Made by a program: the position numbers and the translations under genes
Origin: Planctomicrobium piriforme
GTDB taxonomy: Bacteria; Planctomycetota; Planctomycetia; Planctomycetales; Planctomycetaceae
Length of the DNA stretch: 64,000 nt
Assembly (NCBI GenBank): GCA_945860955.1
Contig: CAMATH010000030.1
Location: forward strand, 1-64,000
Direction of reading: 5' to 3'
Part shown: positions 48,769 to 58,900 of the stretch, piece after piece
How the letters are laid out: each line of letters opens with the position of its first letter
Numbering within the stretch: position 1 is the stretch's first letter
The notes under the pieces: model-generated
What the model was told of the DNA's origin: nothing
The model's input: only the letters and a program-made list of their open reading frames with translations
The model's database searches: none

Positions 48769-48913
48769 TTTCGTGCCTTTCGTGGTTCCCAAACTCTGCT
48801 CACACCGTGAGCGAGCGATTTGACGCTGTGCCGGACGATTTCGCATCTGCGATGACCGAGCCCGTTGTTTGCTCGTGGCTTGACGGACAATCGGAACCAC
48901 GAAAGGCACGAAA
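48769..48913. repeat. 21-bp perfect inverted repeats around a 103-bp core
   Basis: The arms at 48769-48789 and 48893-48913 are perfect reverse complements over 21 bp (core of the left arm: CGTGCCTTTCGTGGTTCC). Similarity extends a few bases outward into T-rich/A-rich flanks (TTTTTT on the left, CACAAAAA on the right). The interior encodes nothing recognisable. It sits in the 641-nt gap 48500-49140 between the divergent Tad and DUF1501 genes. It could be a MITE-like element, with no transposase in view. Confidence 0.72.
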
Positions 48914-49140
48914 GGCAAACACAAAAATCAACGGCCCGCTTGCAGGCTATGCTCCGCGCCGTCCTCGTAGGAACATTTCGACGGAGGGTCGCCCTTGGTT
49001 CGGCTTCAGTCGGTCGTCGGGTTCCGTTATGATTTCCCCAAGTTCACTCACCCCACCTGCCGACCGACAACCGGGGAGCCCTGCCTCCATCCCGGGGGTC
49101 GCCCCCTCGTTGGCCCCCGCCGAACTTCAGGAACGCAACC

Positions 49141-50505
49141 ATGCTCTTCCCACTTCCCACACGGCGACAATTCCTGCGGCGATCTTCTGCGGGGATCGTT
49201 GCGGGGGCGTTGCCGATCGGGCTTTCTTCGAGGTCGGCCCAGTCGGCGAGCCTGCCCACCGGCCAAGTTCGCTCGGTCGTGATCGTGCTGCTGTCGGGTG
49301 GTCCCAGCCAACTCGACACGTTCGACCCCAAACCCGATGCTCCCGCAGGGATCCGTGGAGAGTTCGGTTCGATCGAGACCGCGACCCCGGGATTGCGGGT
49401 CTGCGAACACCTTCCCCGGCTGGCGCATCGGAGCGATCGGGTGGCGGTCGTTCGCTCGCTGTCGCATACCGAACACAATCACCTGTTGGCGACGCACGTC
49501 GCGCTGACCGGTCGCCCGACTCCCGTGCCGCGGGGTGCCAGTGATCTCGACCGCGTGCAATCTCGCACCGATTTTCCCAATTTCGCCGCCGCCCTCGATT
49601 ATGTGAAGCCGCGGACTGACGGCGTGCCCAGCGGCGTGTCGTTGCCCAATTACCTGATCGAGGGACCGCTGACCTGGCCGGGTCAGCATGCCGGGTTTCT
49701 TGGCGTGCGGCATGACCCCTGGTCAATCAATCATGATCCCAACGACCCGAATTTCCGGGTCGACAGTTTGTCGCTGCGGGAGGGTGTGCCCGCCGATCGC
49801 TTGCGGACCCGTCGTGAATTGCTGGCGTGTTTGGAGACACCGGAAGCGCAGCGAAGTAGCGCGGCGGCCGGGTTTGAATCTCAGCAGGAGGCGGCGTTCG
49901 CGCTGTTGACGTCGGCCCGCGTGACCGAGTCGTTTGACATTCATCGCGAAGAAGCCGAAACGCGGGAGCGGTACGGACGCAACAAATTCGGGCAATCGCT
50001 GCTTTTGACCCGCCGACTGGTGGAAGCGGGAGTTCCCATCATCCAGGCGGCGATGGGAATCGTTCAAACCTGGGACACCCATGTCGACAACTGGGGGCGG
50101 TTGAAGAACACCCTGTTGCCGCAACTTGACCGGGGACTCGAAGCGCTGCTCGACGATCTCGAGTCGAGCGGCCGACTGAGCGAAACCCTGGTCGTGGTGA
50201 TGGGGGAATTCGGCCGGACGCCGCGGATTTCGACCCTGCCCGGTTCCGATGTTCCCGGACGCGACCATTGGGCGCACGTCTATTCCGGGTTGTTCGCAGG
50301 CGGGGGCGTCGCGGGTGGTCAGGTCATTGGCCAATCGGACGCGATCGCGGGTTATCCCGTCTCGCGGGCATGGTCTCCCGCCGATGTCGGAACCACCATC
50401 TTCAGCGCGCTGGGTGTCGACCCCGACATCGAAATCCTCGATCCGCTGGGTCGGCCGAACCGGCTGCAAAACGGCGTCGTGATCTCGCCGCTCTATGGCT
50501 CCTGA
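49141..50505 (+). CDS. DUF1501 protein with Tat signal (second copy)
   Basis: 454 aa, preceded by AGGAAC. A clean twin-arginine signal (PTRRQFLRRSSAGIVAGALPIGLS) is followed by VIVLLSGGPSQLDTFDPKPDAP, HLPRLAHRSDRVAVVRSLSHTEHNH, FPNFAAALDYVKP, GRNKFGQSLLLTRRLVEAGVPIIQ and VVMGEFGRTPRISTLPGSDVPGRDHW, all in DUF1501 order. It is shorter and clearly diverged from the copy at 14071-15480. It stands alone, without a DUF1549/DUF1553 partner. Usually exported folded; activity is not established. Confidence 0.92.
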   Translation: MLFPLPTRRQFLRRSSAGIVAGALPIGLSSRSAQSASLPTGQVRSVVIVLLSGGPSQLDTFDPKPDAPAGIRGEFGSIETATPGLRVCEHLPRLAHRSDRVAVVRSLSHTEHNHLLATHVALTGRPTPVPRGASDLDRVQSRTDFPNFAAALDYVKPRTDGVPSGVSLPNYLIEGPLTWPGQHAGFLGVRHDPWSINHDPNDPNFRVDSLSLREGVPADRLRTRRELLACLETPEAQRSSAAAGFESQQEAAFALLTSARVTESFDIHREEAETRERYGRNKFGQSLLLTRRLVEAGVPIIQAAMGIVQTWDTHVDNWGRLKNTLLPQLDRGLEALLDDLESSGRLSETLVVVMGEFGRTPRISTLPGSDVPGRDHWAHVYSGLFAGGGVAGGQVIGQSDAIAGYPVSRAWSPADVGTTIFSALGVDPDIEILDPLGRPNRLQNGVVISPLYGS

Positions 50506-50540
50506 GGGACTTGCCCGGCAGATGCGATAGAGGGAGGGGC

Positions 50541-50560
50541 GCGTGGATGAAAATCCACGC
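50541..50560 (+). terminator. Perfect hairpin after the DUF1501 gene
   Basis: GCGTGGAT (50541-50548) and ATCCACGC (50553-50560) with a GAAA loop, 35 nt after the stop. The stem is perfect but no T-run follows. It could be a terminator or one of a family of dispersed palindromes. Confidence 0.5.
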
Positions 50561-50754
50561 TACGGGTACCGAGTGCCGTCCGACGACGGTGACTAATCAG
50601 TCATCGCCAACGGGTCTGCCACCGCCCGAATTCCGACCGACCCTCCCCGCGCCACATTCCGTTCACTATCATACGGGATTCCCGCCCGTTCCGTCGTTTC
50701 ATGCACGGTCGGGGGACTCCTTTTCCGTCTCGACCTCAACACGTCTGCCCGGTT

Positions 50755-52407
50755 ATGCCTACCGCTGTTTCCATGGACAAGATTGTGGCGCTGTGCAAGC
50801 GCCGGGGCTTCATTTTCCAGTCGTCCGAAATCTACGGCGGGCTCAATGGCTTTTGGGACTACGGTCCCCTGGGAGTCGAACTCAAACGCAACGTGAAAGA
50901 GGCGTGGTGGCGTGACATGATCACCAACCACGACGAATTCTCGACGCCAGCCGGGGCTCCCTCCCCGTTTTCCATGGTCGGGCTGGACTGCTCGCTGATC
51001 ATGCACCCGCAGGTCTGGAAGTGTTCGGGACACTACGACCTGTTCCACGACATGATGTCCGATTGTCGGGAAACAAAACGGCGGTTTCGCTTCGACCAGA
51101 TTCGCGGTCGCTGGATCCACGTCGAACGCGATTCGCGGGGCCAGCATCATTACTACATCATGACCGACGCCGACACCCCCGAGGGGGGGTTGGAAGATAC
51201 GGTCGTGCGGGCGTGCAAGTTTTTTGATGTCCGCCGCAAGGACGCGGAGGGAGCGTTCACGTGGCAGTCCCCGGGCATGGTGGGGATTTCACCGCAGGAC
51301 GATCTGTCGAAGGTGTTGGTTCCCGGTGCATCGACTCCGGGAACACTTACGCCTCCCCGCGAATTCAACCTGATGTTCAAGACCACCATCGGGGCTCTGG
51401 GGGGTGCCGAGGATGCGGCGTTCCTGCGCCCCGAAACGGCGCAAGGAATGTTCGTGAACTTCAAGAACGTGGTCGACACCGTACGTGTCCGCGTCCCATT
51501 CGGTATCGCCCAGATGGGGAAGAGTTTCCGCAATGAAATCACCCCCCGGAATTTCACCTTCCGGTCGCGGGAATTCGAACAGATGGAAATGGAGTTCTTC
51601 TGTCACCCCAGTCAGTCGCGGGCGTGGTACCAGTACTGGCGCGACCGGCGGTATCAGTGGTATCTGACCCACGGTCTGGCGAGTGACCGACTCCGGCTGC
51701 GCGATCACGCCGCCGACGAGTTGAGCCACTATTCCGTTGGAACCGCCGACGTCGAATACGCGTTTCCGTTCTGTGAGCCGGGTGAATTCGGCGAACTGGA
51801 AGGAGTCGCCCACCGTGGGGACTTCGACCTGCGATCCCACATGGAAGGCAAACTCGTCCGCGATTCCACCGGTTGTCTGGCGGTGGAGACGGGCGAGGAC
51901 GGCAAGCCGCGCCATCCCGGCAGTGGCAAAGATCTGAACTACTTCGACGACCAGTCGCGTGAACGCTTTGTGCCGCACGTGATCGAGCCGGCCGCTGGTG
52001 CTGACCGTGCCACGCTCGCTTTCCTCTGCGAGGCGTACCACGAAGATTCGCAGCCGGATGAAAAGGGGGAATTGCAGACCCGGGTCTTGCTCAAGCTGCA
52101 CCCGAAACTCGCCCCCCTCAAAGTGGCGGTGTTGCCGCTGGTGAAGAAGGACGGTATGCCCGAATTTGGGCTCGACTTATACCGCGAGTTCAAGCGGGCC
52201 GGCATTCCCAGCTACTACGACCAGCAGGCGGCGATCGGGAAGCGCTACCGCCGGCAGGACGAGATCGGGACACCGTGGTGCATCACTGTCGACGGTCAGT
52301 CCCTCGCCGACCAGACGGTCACACTCCGCGACCGCGACACTCTGGAGCAGATTCGCGTGCCACGGGATCGCATCGTCGACGAGATCGCGAAACGGCTGCG
52401 AGGCTGA
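50755..52407 (+). CDS. glyQS: Glycyl-tRNA synthetase (alpha2 type)
   Basis: 550-aa class II synthetase that charges tRNA-Gly as a single-chain homodimer rather than the alpha2beta2 GlyQ/GlyS form. The start at 50755 (MPTAVSMDKIV) is chosen because homology starts at MDKIVALCKRRGFIFQSSEIYGG; the ATG at 50773 is the alternative. Landmarks: NGFWDYGPLGVELK, TAQGMFVNFKNV, the motif 2 segment QMGKSFRNEITPRNFTFRSREFEQMEMEFFC, and VIEPAAGADRATLAFLCEAY for motif 3. The anticodon-binding domain runs from LKVAVLPLVKKDG to the C-terminus. Confidence 0.96.
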   Translation: MPTAVSMDKIVALCKRRGFIFQSSEIYGGLNGFWDYGPLGVELKRNVKEAWWRDMITNHDEFSTPAGAPSPFSMVGLDCSLIMHPQVWKCSGHYDLFHDMMSDCRETKRRFRFDQIRGRWIHVERDSRGQHHYYIMTDADTPEGGLEDTVVRACKFFDVRRKDAEGAFTWQSPGMVGISPQDDLSKVLVPGASTPGTLTPPREFNLMFKTTIGALGGAEDAAFLRPETAQGMFVNFKNVVDTVRVRVPFGIAQMGKSFRNEITPRNFTFRSREFEQMEMEFFCHPSQSRAWYQYWRDRRYQWYLTHGLASDRLRLRDHAADELSHYSVGTADVEYAFPFCEPGEFGELEGVAHRGDFDLRSHMEGKLVRDSTGCLAVETGEDGKPRHPGSGKDLNYFDDQSRERFVPHVIEPAAGADRATLAFLCEAYHEDSQPDEKGELQTRVLLKLHPKLAPLKVAVLPLVKKDGMPEFGLDLYREFKRAGIPSYYDQQAAIGKRYRRQDEIGTPWCITVDGQSLADQTVTLRDRDTLEQIRVPRDRIVDEIAKRLRG

Positions 52408-52939
52408 GCGCCAACTGCCTGTCCAGGATCCATTGAGCGGCTTTGCATTCACGCACGGCCGCACATCGCTGGGGGGGACTCTGTCGCAAGACCCCCTGGG
52501 ACTTTCCGAGGCATGCGTCCAGTGTCCGTATGAGACGCTGGAGTTGTTGGCGCAATTCGTCATCCCGAATCCCAATGGACGTCCGTTGTTTATGGGTTGA
52601 AAATCTATTGTCACGAGTTTTCAAGTGAGATACGCGTTATCAACCCTATTGCCAGCCTCCTCTGCGTAATCTGTCCAGACGTTCTCTTCGCCATCACTAC
52701 CGTCGGCACAATCGCAACCCGGACTGACCTCTCCGGGGGAATTCGCCGACAGAGCATGGGAAGCCGCAGACTGCATCATCTGACTGGTGGTTTCTGAGGA
52801 CAATTCCCGAAACCTCCCCCTTTCCTGAGGGGGGGAGTGGGGGGATAATGATGGTTTCGCGGATTGGCCCGCCGGGAATCCCGCACGGATCCCCTAACGG
52901 CGAATTCGATGTGATTCAACGGATTTTGGAACCCGACTC
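52408..52939 (+). other. Intergenic region upstream of the giant gene
   Basis: 532 nt with no gene. A dyad CTCCCCC (52814-52820) with GGGGGAG (52831-52837) could form a hairpin. GATAAT at 52844-52849 resembles a -10 element but has only a weak -35. Nothing else stands out. Confidence 0.5.
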
Positions 52940-55900
52940 ATGTTGCCGGCGACTTGGATGGCGAATCTGTGGCGGGAGCTGTTTCCAGCACGCTCCGCGA
53001 ATCCGCGTCGTGGAACGGCGGAGATGCCCGCCCTGCGAGTCCGCCGACTGGAACCCCGCCGGGTTCTCAACGGAGCTCCCCTGCTCGCCGACGCCCTGCT
53101 CGCCAACGGGCTGAGCAACCCCGCCGACCAGTCCACCCCCTGGATGGTTTCCGCGGCCGACCTCGCGAATCACTCAGGTTCCGGGGCTACGGACATCCAT
53201 CTGCTGCGGGACGGGGACCAATACGCGGTGACGATTGACGGGGTGATCGCTGCCCGGCACGCGGTCGCGGGTGTCGATTCCATTCAAATCGCGGGAACTT
53301 CGGGCAACGACCGGTTCACGCTCGACGCGGGGATCGCAGACTCGCTCTCTCAGGGAGGCGTCTTGTTCCTGGGGGGGGCCGGCGACGATTCACTGACAGT
53401 CACCGGTTCAAACCTGTCGTCGGCCGGATTGGAGCTTCGGGCGGGTGCGGGGGGCGAGCTGACCTGGGGAACGTCCCGTGTCGCATTGGATTCCGTCGAG
53501 AGTTTGCGGGCTCAGGTGAGGACAGTGGCATGGAACGTCAGCACGGCGGTCCCCCAGATCCTGTCGGTGGAGGGGGATTCCGATAATGGGAGTGTGCGCC
53601 TGACCGCTGCCGGTCTCACGCAGGTAGAGTTGGCGGTTCCGTCGCGGTCGTTCCAGGTGACGGCTGATCAACTGGAACTGACGGGTCGGTTGGAGATTGC
53701 CGGCGGCACGATTGACATTCAGAGCCGGCACGATGTGTCACTGACAGCCGGGGCAAACTGGAACGCGGCGGGGGGGCACGTCCGACTGGCCGCCGGGCCG
53801 GAAGGGACAACCGGGGTGGGCGGGGTGGTCGATGTCTCGTCGAGTACGGGCGTGGGAGGGACTATCGAACTGCTGGGGGGTCGCGTCGGTGTGGAGGGGA
53901 CCGCGCGACTCGATGCCTCGGGGGCGGTTGGCGGGGGGAGGGTCCGCATCGGGGGAGAGCCGACTCTCGCCGGGTACGGCGGTGGACTGTCGACACGGGT
54001 CGCGGTCGCCGACGGAGCGACGATTCTGGCCAATGCGGGACTGTCGGGTGACGGGGGGCGGGTGGTTGTCTGGTCGTCTGAAGTGACTCGGTTTGGGGGC
54101 GCGGTCGAAGTGCGGGGCGGTGCGTTCGGAGGGAATGGCGGCTTCGTCGAGACCTCGGGGCTGGATCGGGTCCAGTTCACAGGCACGCTCGATCTAGGGG
54201 CCACCCATGGAAAATCGGGGACATTTCTTCTCGATCCGAAGGTGATTCGCATCCGTCCGGGGATCTCGTCAGTCAACCCGCCGGTCTCCCTGGTGAATTT
54301 CGCCGACCTGCCCGATGATCTCACAATTTTCGACCTGTCGCTGGAAGCGGTGAAATCGGGGACGATTCTCTTGCAGGCGACCGACGCGATCTTCATTGAG
54401 GATTTGTTCCAGTCGCCACAGGGAGGGGGGGACGGCGCGTTGAATTTGTCGAACGACGTCAACCTGATTCTGCAGACTCGAAATGGCGCGGGGGATGACG
54501 CGAATGGAGGGATTCAATTCATCAACCCACTGAACTCGATTGTCGCCCAAGGGACCGGGCGGATCACCCTGCAGGCGGGGGTCGCCGCCGATGCTTCGGG
54601 AAACGTCTCGGCATTCCAGGGGTCCGCCAGCGCCAACCTGGGGGGGCTGTTCGCCGGCGCGGGGGGAATTCGTGTCCAGGCGAGTGGGAACGTCGTCGAA
54701 ACGTCTGTGATCAAGACCGATGCCGAAATTGAACTGCGGGCCGACGCCGACGGTAATGGTGTCGGATCCGTTGTGGTGGGGATCGATGCCCTGATCGAGT
54801 CCGGGGGGACGGCGGCGAATACGATCCTGCTGCAAGGGGCTGATATTGAACTTCTGTTCGCTGACACTCCTCCGTCGATCGCCACAACGTCGGCGACCGG
54901 CGGTGTTTCGATCCGGTCGTCTTTGGCCAGCCGGCCCATCAACCTGGGAGGATCTGCGAATCTGGTGGTGGGGATCAATCTGACGGATGACGAACTGGAT
55001 CGGATCGCGGTGCAACCCCATGGTTCACTGACAATCGGGGACGCGATTCAGAATGGCGACATCGTCATCACCACCGCGAAATTCGCGAATTCTCCCTCTG
55101 CGAATCTGTTCGTCCAGCAGAACCCGGGCGGAACCGGGGCCATTGTTTTGAACGATGAATCGGGTAGCGGGCCGGCGCTGGACGGCAATGGCGGAGGAAT
55201 CGCGCTGTTGGCGGGAACGGGGGGGGTTCGCGTCGTCTTGCCCGCAAACAATCAACCCGAACTGGCAACGAACGGACCATTCATTCGAATCGACACCGCC
55301 GGGGGAATCGGGACACTGACCCATCCCTTGCAATTGGCGGATAACGCCAGCCAGTCGACGCTGGTCGAGATCGGAACCGCGCTGCGGCCGAAAGGGCCGG
55401 TCAACCTCGACGGACTCGGCTCGTTGGCTTTCGGGAGAATTCTTCTGAGTCACAGCGATCTGGTGATCACCGCCCAAGGCTCGGTCGTTCAGAGCGCCCC
55501 TTGGGAAGGGCGGAATCTAAGTGTCACGACCTTCGCCGACTCGGGGGGAAACATCGACGTTTCGAATTCCGACAATCAATTCGACGCAATCGATCTCGAG
55601 ACGTTTTCCGCGAACGGGATCACTCTGAGTCCCGCGCGGATCGATTATCAGGATGGCGATGGCATTGTGATCAACGCCATCCGAACTGCGGGTTCCGTAG
55701 GAGTCATCGCGCGCGGTGTCCTTTCGCAAACCGGGCCAATCGTCGCCGACCAGCTCCACGTCGAAACCCGCTTCGACACCGGGGCCGACATCGTCCTCTC
55801 CAACGTCGACAACGCGGTCCGTGGTGCCAGTTTACTGGTCGCGGACTCCACCGGAGATCAACTCGCCGACGGGACGATCCGGTTCGTCGAGAGTGACGGC

Positions 55901-58900
55901 TTCGACGCCGGCTTGATCCTGACACTGGGGGATATTTCACTCGAAACCGGCGGGCCCGTGCAGCTTGTGGGGGAAATGCGCGGTCGCGGACTGGAGTTGC
56001 TGGGGGCAGGTTCCTACCTCCTGACCAGTGATCCGGCGGCTCAGACAGTCCTGGATATCGATCTCTTGGCCGCCGATGTGACGGGGGGTGTCGTTGTCTC
56101 CGACATCAATGATCTGACCGTGGGAACAGTGTTCGGAACAACGGGGGTTCGGACGACGGCAGCCGGATCCGACGTGCGATTGACCGCTGGAAATCTGCTC
56201 AAACTCGCGAGCCGGGTCGAAGTGGAATTGGCCGATGTCGATCTCACCGCTCCGCACATGATTGTGTCGGCATCGATCTCGACGGATGGCGGAACTGTGC
56301 GACTGTCATCCCCAGACGGCATCGTTCCCTCGGATGTTCAGTTTGACGCGAATGTTGTCATCGACACCGAGCAGGGAGATGACAATGCGGCCGGTACGGT
56401 GGATCTGTCGCAAACCAGTCTGTCCGCGATCGGAGCAGGAATTCGAGTATCGATCGACACGTCAACCGCACCGGAATTCCTGGGGGGGAACATTCTGTTC
56501 GCCGACCTGGGAAGTCAGGGAGGGAATTTCCTCAATGACTTCGTCCTGAAGACCAACGCGGGAACCAACCCCGACCGGGACCAGGTGTTTTCATTTGGCA
56601 AGGTGCGCGTCAACAACTCGCTGGTCATTGAACGGGCACAGTTCACCACTCTTGCGGATCTCGTTGGTTCCGGGAATCTTGTCCGGATCGTCAGCGACGG
56701 TTTGACGATTAACGCACAACTGGGGGCGGCGAATCTCGTCGAGATTCTTGCCGCGACGCCGGGACGCACGATGGACCTGGGAACAACCTCAAGTACCGTC
56801 CTGGGGATTGGAGATGTCGATCTGGGGCTGATCGCGACGCCGCACCTCAGGCTGGGAAGCGCCACGACCGGACCGATCACCGTGTCCCGAAGAATCGATT
56901 TTCCCAATGTGGGAGTCCTCGATCTGGTGGGGGGAGCCGACATGACGAATTTGGCCGGCGGTTCCCTGGTGGTGCATGACCTCGTGATTCAGACACCGGG
57001 CACTGTGGTGTTGAGTGGCGACAACCAGGTGGTCAATCTGGCGGCGGCGGTCGGTGGGCCGTTCACGTTTCATGATACTGCCAACCTCACGATTGGTTCG
57101 GTTCTGGGAGTCCAGGGAATCTCCACCACCGCGCCGGCGGGCGATGTGAATCTGTCGAGCGACGCCAGCCTGTTCATCAACGAGTCAATTCAAGCCGGGC
57201 CGGCGACCGTTCGGCTGCTGGCCCACGAAAGGATCACCCAGGGGGGCAACGGAGTGATTCACGCCCGGAAGCTGGGGGTGGTCAAAGATCAGTCCACCGT
57301 CGGCTTCGTCTCGTTGCGACTGCCGAATGAGGTGACAACGTTCGCCGGCTTCAGCGCGGTCGGTGACATTGAATTCGCCAACGCCGGCCCGCTTGAGCTG
57401 GGATCGATCGGGTCGGCAGGTTCAGCGGGGATTCCGGCGATCACCGGCGTCGTGGCGGCCGACGGGGACGTGCGACTTCAAACGGATGGCGCGTTGACCC
57501 AGACCGCTTTCGTTCAGGCCCGATCGTTCACCGTTGTCACCCGGGATGACCAGGGGGCGGACGTGGTTCTTAACGATCCAGGCAACCAGGTTCAGAACCT
57601 GAAAATGCAATCGCTCAACGCGGCCGGCACCGCGCTGACCGCTGGGGATCTGAATTTGAGCAACAACGGTTTTCTGAATCTCACCTCGATTCAAACCAGG
57701 GGAACCGCGCGGCTGACCAGCACGGTCGGCGTGGCGCAATCCGGAGCGATCCAGGCGACCAGCCTCTCGGTCACCACCGTGGGCGGTTCGTTTGGGGTCA
57801 TTGCGCTCGATCGGACCGACAACGACGTCGATTTCGTCGAACTCCGCACCCTGAGTACCAACGGCCAGTCGACCGGTTTCGGATCGATCCAATTCTCGGA
57901 TGCCGACGGCTTTGTCGTCCTGGGGCTGGAATCGCTGGGGTCGGCGGAACTGTGGTCAGGCGGAACGGCGAGCCAGAGTGGGAGCATTCGGGCATCGAAA
58001 CTGCTGCTGCGAGGACCGGGATCGTTCGAATTCCTTCGCGAGGACAATCAGATCAACGTTCTCGCCGCCAGCACCGGCGGTTCGGTCTACTACCGCGACA
58101 CCGACGATTTCACCGTGGGCGGTGTGCAGAACACCTCGGGCATCCTGGTCGCCGACGATGGTGCCAGCGTCGAACTGCACGCCCGCGGGCAACTCGCCTT
58201 GAACGAACAGATTCAGGCGGCTCGGGGCGACGTCAGACTGAAAGTGGCGGGACAGTTGACCCAGTCTCTCACTGGTTCGATTGTCGCGAAAACGCTGGGG
58301 GTCCGACAAACCGCTGGCACGGTTGAGGGGGTCACTCTGGCGGCGGACAATCAGGTCGCGGTACTCGCGATCGACTCCGAATCGGGGGATGTGGAGTTTC
58401 ACAACACGGCGAATCTTGTGATTGGAAACGTTGTGGGTGGCCCCACCGGACTCTTTAATCCGTTGTTGGGAGTGACAGTCGGCACGGGACGGTTGTTTCT
58501 GACCGTCGATGGCGCGCTCGATCTCCAATCGAGGGTGTCGGATCCCACGGGAATTGTGCGAATGCGCGTCAGTGGCCCGCTCACCCAGGTTGCGGGTGGG
58601 GAAATCACCGCCGAGGGGCTGTCCGTGGTGCAGCGCAACCCGAGCGGGGGCGATGTGTCGCTCGCCGGTGCCAATGCGATTCAAACTGTCGCGATCGAAA
58701 ACAACGGAGCGGGATCACGGATTGATGTGCGTTCGACGGTGGATCTCGTCGTCACTTCGATTGATGGAGATTCCGGACGTGGATTCAGTCCGGTCAGCGG
58801 TCTTCGATCCACCCAAGGGGAGATCACAGTCCAGTCGGGCGGTTCGCTGGAACTCCTCGCGGATGTCCAGGCGGGGTCCGCGAATGTGCTGCTGTCGGCC

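Noticed and set aside
52814-52849. Promoter for the giant gene
   Set aside because: GATAAT is a fair -10 but the -35 at the right distance is poor; not listed as a promoter.
53290-53410. RTX toxin call for the giant protein
   Set aside because: Only one GGAGDDSL-type nonapeptide is seen, not a tandem array.
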